A DNA stretch of 64,000 nucleotides. Source: Dicaeum eximium (lineage: Eukaryota > Chordata > Aves > Passeriformes > Dicaeidae). The notes below the pieces were generated by a model, which ran no database searches, was not told the DNA's origin, and saw only the letters and a program-made list of their open reading frames with translations. Below, piece by piece: positions 10,301 through 21,714 of the stretch. The stretch lies in contig VWZP01008344.1 in the NCBI GenBank assembly GCA_013396995.1, positions 381,892 through 445,891 of the forward strand, read 5' to 3'. Each line of letters opens with the position of its first letter. Positions within the stretch are counted from its first letter, which is position 1. The position numbers and the translations under genes are program-made.

Positions 10301-13300
10301 TTGTGGTAATGTTTACAGACAAACATCCTGCCAGCAGACTAAAGTAAATAAAAGACGAGACACCAGTAACATAAAACACATCATTTTACTACTGTTCTCC
10401 CACCACCTGCACTCCATCTTTGCCAGAGCTCCCCATTTGTAATTATGCCTACCTGCTCTGGCTTCCACTGGTTTCAACTTTTTCAGAGTACAGGGAAGGT
10501 GGCAGAAGCCTTTTACCCTGCCACTTTCATTGTCTGCTGCAGGGTTGCTGTAGTATCACTGGAGTCAAGCAACTTCTGTACTTTACCATCTCTTCAGCAA
10601 TAAGAAGTTCTTTTTTAACAAAGACTCTGTGGCTGTGCATCAGGATAAATAGCTTACCAGCTCCTGCTAACAAGTACACCAGCTACCCATGACCAGTAAA
10701 GCAGGAGCATTCCTTCCTCCAAAGGTAGGGCAAACATAAGAGAAATGAATAGCTGCAATTATAAGATTACACAGTCCCATGACATACCAAGCATGTCTTA
10801 AAAACACGCATAATTACACAAAAATGAGTTGACCCACTGATTTAAATGAGACAACTACATGATTAAGTGCTGTGCTATACTTTCATTTTCCTAATTTGTT
10901 TGCTTGGGTTTTTTTTTTTTCCTAATACAGTACCCATGGTGTCAGAAAAATGTTACTCACAGTTGCTATATAATTGCTGTTTCTGCTATTGTTAGTATGC
11001 TGGGGCTGGGCACAGACCTATGCATCCAGGGAAGGCTGTAGTGAGGGGCTAAAAACTGATGTTTATTTGTTTAAAAAATATTGCTATTCCTTCAAGGGCC
11101 TACAAATCCTCATTCGTTATTAAACTGTCAGGAAAAAGTGTTATATGTACACCTGAAAACAAGCCATTGCAATCCCTCTCTCCTTTTTGGATAAAACTGT
11201 GACTTCCTAACAATATCTCCTGTTGTAGCTAACATTATGCCATTTGGCACAACAAGGATTAATTGAGAGACAATAGGAAATTAATCTATTCTCTTTCTTC
11301 CAGTCCCTGCTTTCTACTCCCATCCATTTGCAAGGAGTGCCTATGTCTGGTACTTGACAGTAGCTGCAAGGGCTTTGACACTGAATTTAGTAAGCCTGCT
11401 GAGATTACACTAAAGGGAACAGTGGATTATTTTCTAAGTGCTAATCCTTAAAGCAGAAATGTGTGCTTGTTCAGCAAAGCAAAGTCTCCATTTCCTTTCT
11501 TCTTTGTATTTTATTTGCTGCCACCTACGTGGGAGGCAGCCTCTCAGGAACGACCCGATGGGCTGGTGCATCACGCTTTGACTCAACCAGATCTGACCCA
11601 AGAAGCAGTGCTCAGAATTAGATCACAGTCTCTGCATGCATTAAGATCTGCAACCTACAAAAGCTCTGCTAGTCTGCTGAGCAACTAGACTGGCTCTGAT
11701 TGAAATTACCATTTTGATGCTCTGACCTTCAAATCTCTTAATAAAGCAGAAAACGACTTGTCCACTTGTCCTTCTGGCTCGGGGGAGGCAGAGTGGCACC
11801 AGCTGAGTGAGCCAATACAAGATTTAACTTAATGCATGCTCCCAAATACAGCACCAAGGCAAGAAGGGAAAAAACAATTGAAGAGGCTGATCCTCATTTA
11901 CAGCAGGGGCTGCTCCCACTGTCACACACAGAAAGTCGACAGGGGTCCTGCCAATGCTTTGCTAAATGGGCAGTAACAAACACCTCCTGCTTCAGCACCT
12001 GGGTACATTTTAAAACCCACCACCAATCCCACACTGCAGCATTCACTCCATACACTTTGTACTTACATAACCATGTGCAGATGTCTGGCCAATCTGGAAC
12101 TTTGAGCTCCTCTTCACAGCGCAGAGGAGAAGGAATGGAAATGGGGAGTTTGTTCAAAGGTGGTGATTGTAGCAAAGGGGAATAACTTCTATGCTAATCT
12201 GAAGATCACATATAAGGTACACAGAATCAGTGATACCCACTTCTAGGGCAGTTACACCCCATGGAGCCAGGAGGAAAAGACAACCTCATCTCTGAAAAAT
12301 AAAGTTTTCCTTTAAGTGCTGTGTCACCATTTGATGTTAAGTAGTAGGTAAAAACTAGTAGTCTGGTGTAAGCAAGAGAGGATCCAGTGAAATAAACTGA
12401 ATTATTTTATATCTCTTTGCATTGATTGCATTTCCAGAATAAATACAGGAAAATATCAAGACAACAGCTCTCAAGGACCGTAGATTGCAAGATTCCTTTT
12501 CAGCCAAGAGATATAAAAAATAATTATGTCATGTTCTATGCAAAAGTCACTGAAAGAAGCTACACCCATTTCCCTGCCAGACATGCTCACAAAAATAAAT
12601 AACCTTTCTGCATGAAACTACTCATCCTGAAATTCAAAGCAAAAGCAGTAAAACAATTTGCCAAGGTCTCTTGTAAAAAAAAAAAAAAAGGATAAATAGT
12701 AAAAGCAAACTGAGAAGACTGGTAAAAAAATAAAGATTAAATGCATAGATATGCGAGAAAAGATTTTATGTTGCCGTATCCATGAAGCTGATAACTGGAT
12801 CTCATTTATTAAACATTGTCATTATTAAAACTAAAATGTATTGATGTTTTTCATGAGAATCTACAAGTACTTTTATTGCTTTGTAAAATACTATTGAATT
12901 TTAGTCTATAAATCTAATCTATGTGTAGATTTTAAGGGTGTTCATACTTACAAGCATGCATAATTAATTTTGAAATGTACCTTTTTGTTTTCTTTTAGTA
13001 AAATCCAAATCTCATACACTGCAGGTGACCTAGCTCTTTAATATAAAAATCTGTGAATTGCAACTTAGTGTATCTAAATAACATTGGTCTGGAAATTTTG
13101 TAGGAGTAGAACTTGATTTTATATTTCCAGTAATTCCTGACCTCAGCCTTGGGCAAATACGCTTCTCCAGTTCTCTGTTGTTCCATCACCTTCACAGAAC
13201 TCTATGTCAGATCCCTTCAGGATGGTGCAGCCAGCTCCTCGCAGGGGAAGAGACAAGAATTGGTGCTGGCTGTCCCACACACACTTCTTCTGAGTATGAG

Positions 13301-13902
13301 GTCAAAATTTAACACAAGTGAGGCTCTAAAGGCTTCTATGGATAGAAATACTTAGAATTTTCTAGGCAGGTCTCACTGGTAATATGTATTAAACCACAAC
13401 TGCATAGTAGCTCAGAACTAAGTTAATTTTTTGTAATTGGACTGTATATTGTCTAGTACACACTGGTGCCTACAGCCTGAATCTCCCAGTTTACTTTTCC
13501 TCTGTCATATATCCCTCTGAAAAAGAATTGCTAAGCAGATCTAGAAGATGCCATTCTAATGCAATAGGTGTTTACGTCCATTTTATATCCTTGCTCCACA
13601 AGCACAAACCACAATTTTAGGGAGGCAGGTTTATATGGAATAGCCATGGAGTGCTGCTCAACGCTTCCTCTACTGAGCAATATGATAACCTAATTCTTTG
13701 TTAATCAACATGCAAAGAACAACAGGCAAAATATGCTTCAATAAGCAGAAAATTCAGTACCCCAAAAACGAGTAGGAAGAAGAAAATACTTAGTATTATG
13801 CTTTCCTTCTGTTCCTTTTGAAAAATTTTAATGACATGTTCCAAATGTCTAAAACATTTAAGAAAGACACGTGAAGCTATAATCTGTATCCTTTTCTTTT
13901 AG
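7364..13902. other. Long stretch without recognised genes
   Basis: Only short chance-like frames are present. Simple runs include T12 at 10909-10920 and A15 at 12675-12689. No mobile element, RNA gene or convincing exon was seen. The sequence is consistent with intron or intergenic DNA. Confidence 0.4.
12675..12689. repeat. Poly-A run (15 bases)
   Basis: An uninterrupted A15 run. There is no recognisable element upstream of it. Confidence 0.8.
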
Positions 13903-13957
13903 GGCTCTTTAACAGACCTTCGGAGAAGTCCCAGAGATGTTAGCCAACCCATTAAGG
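13903..13957 (+). CDS. Candidate internal coding exon, product unknown
   Basis: A strong acceptor (CCTTTTCTTTTAG) ends at 13902, and AGG|GTAATG provides a donor after 13957. The 55-bp exon is open in one frame and encodes GSLTDLRRSPRDVSQPIK, a polar, basic peptide of ordinary protein composition, leaving one base over. That phase fits the acceptor at 15831, where the joined codon becomes valine. Upstream, its phase-0 start fits the CpG-island donor at 4305. I do not recognise the peptide. The weak point is the missing G at donor position +5 and the short length, so a non-coding exon or chance remains possible. Confidence 0.28.
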
Positions 13958-15831
13958 GTAATGAATCTTGGCATGAAAGAACAGCACTGCAGCAGCTACA
14001 CGTGAAGCAGCCTATACCATAAATTATCTCAAATACAAACCAAATTCCCCTTGTTTATCATGTATATAAAGCACCAGCATTCAAGATTCCCTCCAGAAGT
14101 GCTGGACTGTATGTAATATTACTCATAGCATAACAAGGTCTAGTTCTGTCATGGCAATTGCTTCTTTCCTCAGATGATAAACTACAGACACACAGCAATA
14201 GGAAGGCTATCCAGAGAAATAAAAATATCAACAGGTTTAACAAAAACTCCAGGGCAACTGCATGAAGAGGTGAATAAATGTCACTGTAGATGTCTTTGAG
14301 GTATTTAATGACATCACCATCGCTGACAAAAGTTCTTCGCTGGTGCAGCACAGCACTGTGGATCTCAGTACAGAAAATGGGTTGATTAGTAGTAATTCAA
14401 GATCAGAATATAGCTGAGAATGTGCAAAACCCACCATTCTGCATGGAAATACATATATATCACAAGCAATGCCCCGTAGTGCCAATATTTACCTGCCTCT
14501 GCTACCTCTGAGAAGGAATCCCCACTTGTGTGTCTGGGACATTGCTAAATCAGTTAAAATAGCCCATCTTAGCACAGCCCCACCTGCTTCAGCTATGCAG
14601 ACATCATCCCACCAAAGGCCTAAGGGATGATCAAAATCTCCAGGAACCAGAATACAAGTCTGGAAGTCAAAAAGGATTCGAAGCAGAGAGGTTGCTGAAC
14701 AAGGAGCTCTTGCCTTGGGTCCCACAGGTACATATCCTTAGGCAGGCAATGCTGACATGATGCTCTGTCAGAAGTTTAGCTGTGGTTTGTAAATGCATTT
14801 ATTTAGAAATGCAGTGGAAACCTCATCCTGTGCACGTTGCATTTGCACATCAAATAATGTTGGTTTGGTGGGTCTTCCTGATTGTAGTTCAGCAGTCCAG
14901 GTTTCCCTGCCTTTTTAAGCAGTATAACTGGCAAACTGTAAATGAGGTGATTTCCCCTAAATACCTGAGGTACAAGGTTATGCAGGTGCAATCAAAATTG
15001 AATGCTCTTCCCAAGGAATGAGGTAAAACCAATGTTGTTCGAGAAATGTATGTCCCTGTAATTTTAACATTTCCTGTGCTAGGGTTATCAGAGTTTTACA
15101 CTTAGGATGCACATTACACTTTCACTGACTGAAAAGTCAGCCAGAAACTCTGGATGGGAAACTGAACACCAAGGTAGATGGACCTTCTGGAAGTCAGTTC
15201 TACAGTGCAAGGAAAATGGAAGCATTTATCTATCAGATTGCTTGAGAGAGAAGACTGTAATTAATTGAAAGTCCTTGGAGGATTGCAATGTTGGAAACAA
15301 TTCCCAGAGAGGAAGGTATCAGTACACAGTCACAAAAAAGCTGCTGACAGGTATGGGATGTATATCAAAGATTTTGGCAACATTTATGTGGCATTAGTAC
15401 AATATAGTGTGGGAACTTGTGTTTTTCCTACAAGCAAATACAGTACACACTTATTGTGCATATTTATATTTACAGACTATCCATCTCCCCGTGTCTGTCA
15501 CCTGCTTACACACACACATAAATGACATCCTGTTATAACTTAATTACAGTCAAATTTGAGCATCTGCAACATCTTTTTTGTGATACATTTTTCTTGAAAA
15601 AAGTTCTTTTGTATAGTTATTGCCATCCCTTAAAAATTATCTCACAGAACAATAATGTATGAAGCAGATGTAGCCAATAAGAACATAGAAAAATTTTAAG
15701 TATTTCCACAAGACTCATGCTACTTGGGAATTTGTTATCTCTTGTAACTGAAAGATTCTCTCAGAATTTGTGTATAAGCCATGTTAATTTTCTGTGGCAG
15801 GTTTTGTACATAACAGCAAGTTTCTTTTTAG

Positions 15832-15887
15832 TTCAGGGCAAAAAGTCGTCTTTGGAGCAGTTGCCCCAGCAGGAGGATAAAAGATGA
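15832..15887 (+). CDS. Candidate terminal coding exon with stop codon
   Basis: The acceptor GTTTCTTTTTAG... (AG at 15830-15831) is followed by two bases completing the codon begun at 13957. A polar frame then reads QGKKSSLEQLPQQEDKR and stops at TGA (15885-15887). Poly(A)-type hexamers follow at 16032 and 16054, giving a compact terminal exon of about 250 bp. Acceptor, phase, peptide composition and poly(A) signals agree. The product is not recognised, and the whole model could be a lncRNA with a chance frame. Confidence 0.25.
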
Positions 15888-16031
15888 TGGTTGGTAATTA
15901 CACCAGGTTTACACTGTTGAGCAGATGTTCTTGCAGATAGATTTTGACTGGCATTTATAGAATATCAGTAGTGAATCTCATGATAGCATTGGAGGAAAGC
16001 TGCCACAAGTAGATGGAGCTTCCTGCTTCCA

Positions 16032-16059
16032 ATTAAAGATTTTGAACAGAAGAAATAAA
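16032..16059 (+). terminator. Candidate poly(A) signals
   Basis: ATTAAA at 16032-16037 and AATAAA at 16054-16059 lie 145-170 bases after the stop codon of the candidate terminal exon. A GTGTA stretch occurs about 25 bases later. AATAAA is common in A+T-rich DNA, so it supports the exon model only by position. Confidence 0.3.
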
Positions 16060-18320
16060 TTAAAATAAGAAAGAAGTGAAAAGTGTACAAGATAACCTAC
16101 CTCACAAACTGGATTTTGGGTTTTTTTTTTAAAGAGTTAAAGACTTAACACTAAGTTACCTGAGTGTGGCCCAGTCAGTCAGACCTTGTCTTAACAAGCT
16201 AGACATGATACTAGTTCTCAGTACCCAGAGAGGTCACGTACTCTGCATAGGTCCAACATTAGAGAAATGGAGGCAGATTCAGAGCTGGGGGACATGGGAG
16301 CAGCAAAGAAATAGAAAGCTAAGAATGCCCCTTACCTGCCTAAGACTGACAGCAGTTTGAAGGAAACTGGACAGCAACCAAAAAGTCAACACAAAAGTTG
16401 TTAGAAAGAGAACTCAGCTCAACTTCCATGTCTGAGTTTGTAGTGATAGAAGCAATACAATGGGAAAAAGGATTCTACTTACACCTTTGTAAGCAATTCC
16501 AAATGCTTAAAAATATTGACTAGTTATAAATCAACATTATTAATCACTGGGATGGAGAAGCATTATTTCCTTCACTGTATATTTGGAAAATGAGCTGCTT
16601 AAGCCCACACAGCAACTTGGCTGCAAAAACATAATTGTAGCTCAGAATCTCCTACTCTCAGCCCTGTGCTCAGTCTGTAGATAGGTTTCTGAACAGGTTC
16701 TTTTTTAGGTGTTAAGCACAATGTAAATGGCAGAATGGTGAAAATACATCACAGTCTGGGAAATTCTCAGTATGTCTGCCAAAACAAGCTTCTGAAGACT
16801 GAACACATTTTTAGATCAGCCAATTCAAGGTAACTTTCTACATTTTTTAATGCACTGAATAATGGAAATATAATATCATAACTTGAGCTGGACTCCTCAT
16901 TTGACTGTGCTGTGGGTTGCCAGAATGTCTGTTAATGGAAAGATTTATTGACAAGAAGTGTTTTAAAAACAGGGCATTTACAATTAGATTAGAACCATTC
17001 CCCTTCATTCTACCTATCCTCAGGAATGCTGACTTTCAAAATCTCCTCTTTATTGTGTTGGGTGAACAATGCTAAAAAAAGCTTCAAACCTGTCCTTACT
17101 GGTAGGTGCCAGCTTGCAAAATCAGGTATGTGAGCTCCACTCGCTGTCTCCTGAACAGGGCATCAGACACTGCAAGAAGTGTCAGATGGAGTTCCCTGTG
17201 CAACACCAGGGGTGCTGGGAGTAATAAAAGAGACTGTGGTTTTGCCATATGATTTGCTTTTAGCTCTAAGTTCCAAGAGGTAACATTTAGTCCAACAGTC
17301 AAATTACAGTAAATTCAGAAGATTTCTTAGGGCATTTAGGGCTAATACACACCTTGACTGCAGCTAAAGGTGTTGTTTACTATACTTACTCCAGGACTGA
17401 ATATTGCCGCAGTTGAAGGTGAAGAACTGTGTTAATGTCAAGAGAAAGATCTGAAAAAGAAGATGCCTAGAGTAAGGTTGCTAGAAGAGAAAGTATCCAG
17501 AATGGGGAGGGACAAACCAGCAAGTGCTTACATATTGAAAACTTGAATTTTAAAAAATAAATTTAAAATAACTTCAAAATCTCTTTCTCAAATAATCTTC
17601 TTTTATTCCTTTCTCCCAGTTTTGAATTGCAGTGAGAAGGGTATGGCCTCAGGGTCCACAGAGGGATGATGCTGATGCAGGGGGCTCTGGTCAGTACAGA
17701 TTTCTAGGAGAGGGCAAGCAGTCCCAGATCTGTAGTGTCACTGCCCAAAATGCATATTTGCCCCAACAGCCAGAAGACGAAAGCCTTTTCTCTCAGGTTT
17801 GCACTTAGGTAATGAGCATTTTTTTTCAAATGTGTTTGACTCCTTCCCCTAAGGAATAATTTGGTTATTCTCAGCAGTATGGTTTGCCTTTGCAGATGTA
17901 AAACACAAAAAGGAATGCAGCAACTCACATGGCTAATACTTAATTCCACTGTGGTTCTTTCATGGTCTCTTCTGTCCACTGGCAAGGTGAGCTCATTCTG
18001 CTTTGGTTCCTTACACCCCTCTTCAGGTGCATTGAAGTGCAACTGGTTCAGTTTTCCTGGGAATCTAGAGTCTGAAAAAGAGGAAGTGCAATTCAGGGAT
18101 ACACTCCAGGTGTCATATGGAAAAGCACCCCAAGGAAAGTGAGAGGAAGAATAACCAAGAAGTGGAGGATAAAGGAAAGGCTGAAAATGCCTTGCTTCAA
18201 AAAGATAAAATGAGATTGCCTTGGTTACTATATGATCCACATGGTGTGTTCTTGACCTTTTTTTAAGAAACAGTACTCGATTCACCATGCCATCACCTAT
18301 ATTTGTAATAAATCAAATGA
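16060..18320. other. Non-coding stretch with one unusually long open frame
   Basis: Apart from a 194-codon open frame on the minus strand (17704-18288), nothing recognisable is present. That frame lacks a known motif, a signal peptide or a repeat structure, and its composition is not clearly protein-like. Confidence 0.35.
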
Positions 18321-18329
18321 AAAATGTCA

Positions 18330-19010
18330 CTTATTAGAATATTGAGGTTTACTGTTCAAGTGATTAACTGAGAATCATTTGTATGATTAAATGCTGGAAA
18401 ATAATTTGATTTCACATGAACCTATAGCACAGTTCTCATTACACAGAAGAGCTGCATATTAGTTGAAGCAAATTAACATTCAAAGAGTTTCTGGAGTGGC
18501 TCCTAATCACAGGCTGTTAATTACTATCATTACATTCGACTGCTGAAGAGACTAACCGAGGAATCAGTCTCATGATCTTGGTATTTGAAAGTGATCTTCA
18601 CCAATAAAAACACGTCAAACATACAGAAATTGCAAATTGCTGAACTTGCTGACGCAGTGGAAAATTCCGCTGACTATAAGTACCCATCTGGTGATAGATG
18701 CATTCTTGACACAGTTTCAGTGTTTGGACTTAGGAAATAATGAGTATCAATGTCCTAGCTGGGGAATATGCAAAGATGAAGGAGCCCTTTGTATCGTTAA
18801 TTAAGGAAAGTAGTAGCAGAGCTCGTTCACAGATAAGTGACTGTACATAATAATCATGTATTTATGTGAGGAACTGTTATGCTATATTACTATAGTAGCA
18901 ATTAGGTTTTCACAAAGTAGTTTTATTAAAAGGCATACTTACATAATAAATAAACAATTAATTTCCATGGCAGATTAATTACACATGACTTAAAATGGTC
19001 ACCATGCTAA
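18330..19010. promoter_or_regulatory. Candidate conserved enhancer-like element
   Basis: This is among the most convincing non-coding blocks. It is information-rich, free of repeats and carries recognisable factor motifs. These are a MAF half-site TGCTGAC at 18647-18653, a palindromic kappaB-like GGAAAATTCC at 18659-18668, a second GCTGAC at 18669-18674, an octamer-like ATGCAAAG at 18768-18775, and many TAAT cores. Vertebrate developmental enhancers have this make-up. Conservation is inferred from texture and needs alignment. Confidence 0.35.
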
Positions 19011-19061
19011 GTGAAACCTATAGAGGCAGATTCTTACAAAGGCAAATGTACAACTACATGC

Positions 19062-19090
19062 TTACAAGTGAATTTATTTTTCACTTGTAA
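19062..19090. repeat. Perfect inverted repeat, 11-bp stem
   Basis: TTACAAGTGAA (19062-19072) is followed by a 7-base loop and its exact reverse complement (19080-19090). It adjoins the enhancer-like block. It could form a cruciform or RNA hairpin, but it is too short for a typical microRNA precursor. Confidence 0.75.
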
Positions 19091-20230
19091 ATCAAAAACT
19101 TACATGCATGAATTTCAGGATGGATGCCTCTGTAAAAAGCAGACCCATATATGATTTTTGCATGAAAGAAAGACTCAAGCTGTACTCAAGGGACATGGAA
19201 GCACAGAGAGGAGAGGAATCTCTTGAAAATGTCAGATGCCCCACTTAGAATCTGTAACCTGACGATGTGAGAGATCTTTCCTGCAGGGTCTTCTAAGATC
19301 TTTTCTTAGCTTGGTCTTTAATCTACAATAACAAAGAAAAGAGAGGGGATAGCTCTATTTTCATCCATATGGCAGGGAACCATTAACCTGCTTTCCCTGA
19401 TAAAAAATACGCCTATAGAATTTGGAATTAATATATTGTTTCTGTTATTTCTCATATAACTCTAAATTATATTCAAAACAGTGCAATGACATAGCAAAGC
19501 CAGATGCTGTAGTACAACAATATTTCATAAAAATATGGTTTAACACTTTTTCAGTTCATGAAGCATCTGTAAGCAGACAACCGCCTTCTCGAATACATTC
19601 ATTATTGGAAGTTGTTGTACTATAACGCAAGGAAATAACTCCTGATTAGTTGCTTGTTTACTAAATAATTTGTTGCATATACTCTATATTCATGTTTATG
19701 GCATGCTGCAAAAGCCAACAAGCTTTTCTGGACAGAAAAAGAGTTACTGAACTTCTGAGATGATGGTCACCTATGGAGAACATATTGAGAGTGTTGCATG
19801 CTATAAATGTTTAGGGACTCAAAAAACTCAATTACATTTCAAAGGAATCCAATCTCTTTTTGGGTGTTATCAATAACCTTCATGGGAGGGGGTCCACTGA
19901 GAATACCAGCTCAGAAAACTGCATGCCAAAGTAGTATATAAATTTAGTAAGTTCTCCTTCAAAGGAAATTAATGCTCTGAATTTTCCAGGCCTTACTGAT
20001 AGATAAATACAGATTAGGATACAAATCCTGCCTTTGAACATGCACATGGATCTCCTGTTGTGTTCCAGTTTAACAAACACCATTTATTTTCTGTAACTGA
20101 TTTGATATTTCTTCAAAGAGATTCTTTGAAATTATTCTTACTTTCCTGGCTACCCTCTTCTTCATCCACAAATGGTACTCCAGGAATTAAGGGGAGCTAA
20201 GTTTAGAAGTTGAGATACTGAGATATTTTG

Positions 20231-20247
20231 AGGAGGTGGTGGTGGTG
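20231..20247. repeat. Short GGT/GGA trinucleotide run
   Basis: A purine-rich trinucleotide run of about five units, too short to be a mapped microsatellite. Confidence 0.6.
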
Positions 20248-20974
20248 TTTTGGGCTTTGCTTTTGTTTGGGTCCCCTGCCATTCCACAGATTTGGAGCAA
20301 TACAGAAACAGTAACTTTCAAATTATCTCAGTGGAGATGGATCCAGAGATATCGGCATGATTTGACACAGCACCTGAAGAACCTTAGTATCCAGAAATGG
20401 AAGGAATTTTGGGCATCTTCACCTTGCTTCATAGTTCTAACTTCCTCTGGAACATAGGGAGCTAGAACTCAGCCTGGTGCAAGCAAGTACAACCTAAGTA
20501 AAGCCCAGGTAACTTTGAGTTATGTGTCTAGTTTGCCTTGTAGAAATGACTCTGTATCATCAAAGTAAACTTACTAAAGTTAAAAGAAAAATGTACAGAA
20601 CAAAATATAGATACAGGCACTTTTAAAAATGTTTTATACACTGAGGATTATCTGTAACTAAGCTCCTCCCAAGGAAGTCTGAATTACTGTCCTTGGCAGG
20701 CTACCCATGACAATGGGACGACAATGTCACAAATTCTTTGTGCTTACACTACAGCCACAGCAGTACTTTGAATAAATAATCAGAGAAAATGCTTTGCAAA
20801 GTAATGTTCTTTTCCCCTTAGGCTCATTGGAGTAGTGCTTTTGAGGTCTACTAAGTCACAATTAGAGACATTAAAAAAATATTGATTGCATCATTGGACA
20901 AAAAAGGGGTGGTTTTAAGCAACATTTTTTCAGTTCTTGGGCAGCTCTATCTGCCAAGGTTATGGATTTGCCTT

Positions 20975-21012
20975 CCATTGTGTTTCAATGGAACACCACC
21001 ATTGTGTTTCAA
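20975..21012. repeat. Direct repeat of 14 bases, 24 bp apart
   Basis: CCATTGTGTTTCAA occurs at 20975-20988 and again at 20999-21012. This suggests a small local duplication. Confidence 0.7.
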
Positions 21013-21629
21013 AGCGTAATGCAAAGATGTAGCTAAGTGTCTGAGGCATGGAGTCATTATATAGCAAACCCTGTGCCTTTAGCATTTCGTGGGGAAATAA
21101 AAGCAGCCTCTGTCATATTTTTCCCTCCTGGAGGTCTCCCTCAAAGCCTCATCCTGAAGGGTATTGGAAAGAGAGAACTTTCCATCTGCCAAGTCTCCTC
21201 CCAGTTTACAACACAAGTGCCTGTGAGAAGTCTCCAAATCTAGTGCAGAGTTTTCTTATCCTTACCCTTTCCTTCAGGATTTTCTGCAGCAACAAGGATT
21301 CGGACCAGACAAATTTGGTAGGGTTTTGTTGCTGCTGCTGTCACCAATATTTTGTGGTACTAAAAAGATACAACACAGTTCAGTTATAAAATTACATACA
21401 TGGGAGAGGCTTAAAGCATTCCCGGAATCCCGCTCCCCTGCACTGAGTCCAAGCTACATTTAGCTACAACAATGGCTAAACAGCTTCTGGTAACCACTGA
21501 GAGTCCAGGGGTTATGTAAAGACCTGCGAGAGGCAGCAAAGACAAGCAAGCTGTTTTATCAGCAAGCTGTAGTCCCATCATGAGGGGCCACAATTCTATC
21601 AGGTGATAAAGACTTTTAAAAATTGCAAA

Positions 21630-21714
21630 ATATTAAGTTATATTAAATTATATATATTAAATTAAATTATTATTAAATTATATATTATTAAATTAGTTAT
21701 ATTAATATTAAATA
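21630..21714. repeat. A+T-only low-complexity tract (ATTAAATTATAT type)
   Basis: About 85 bases consist almost entirely of A and T in irregular repeats of ATTAAATTA and TATATTA. It is simple sequence and a likely polymorphic site. Confidence 0.8.

Noticed and set aside
21630..21714. A+T-rich tract considered as a replication-origin or matrix-attachment signal
   Set aside because: It is plain low-complexity sequence. Nothing specific supports either role.
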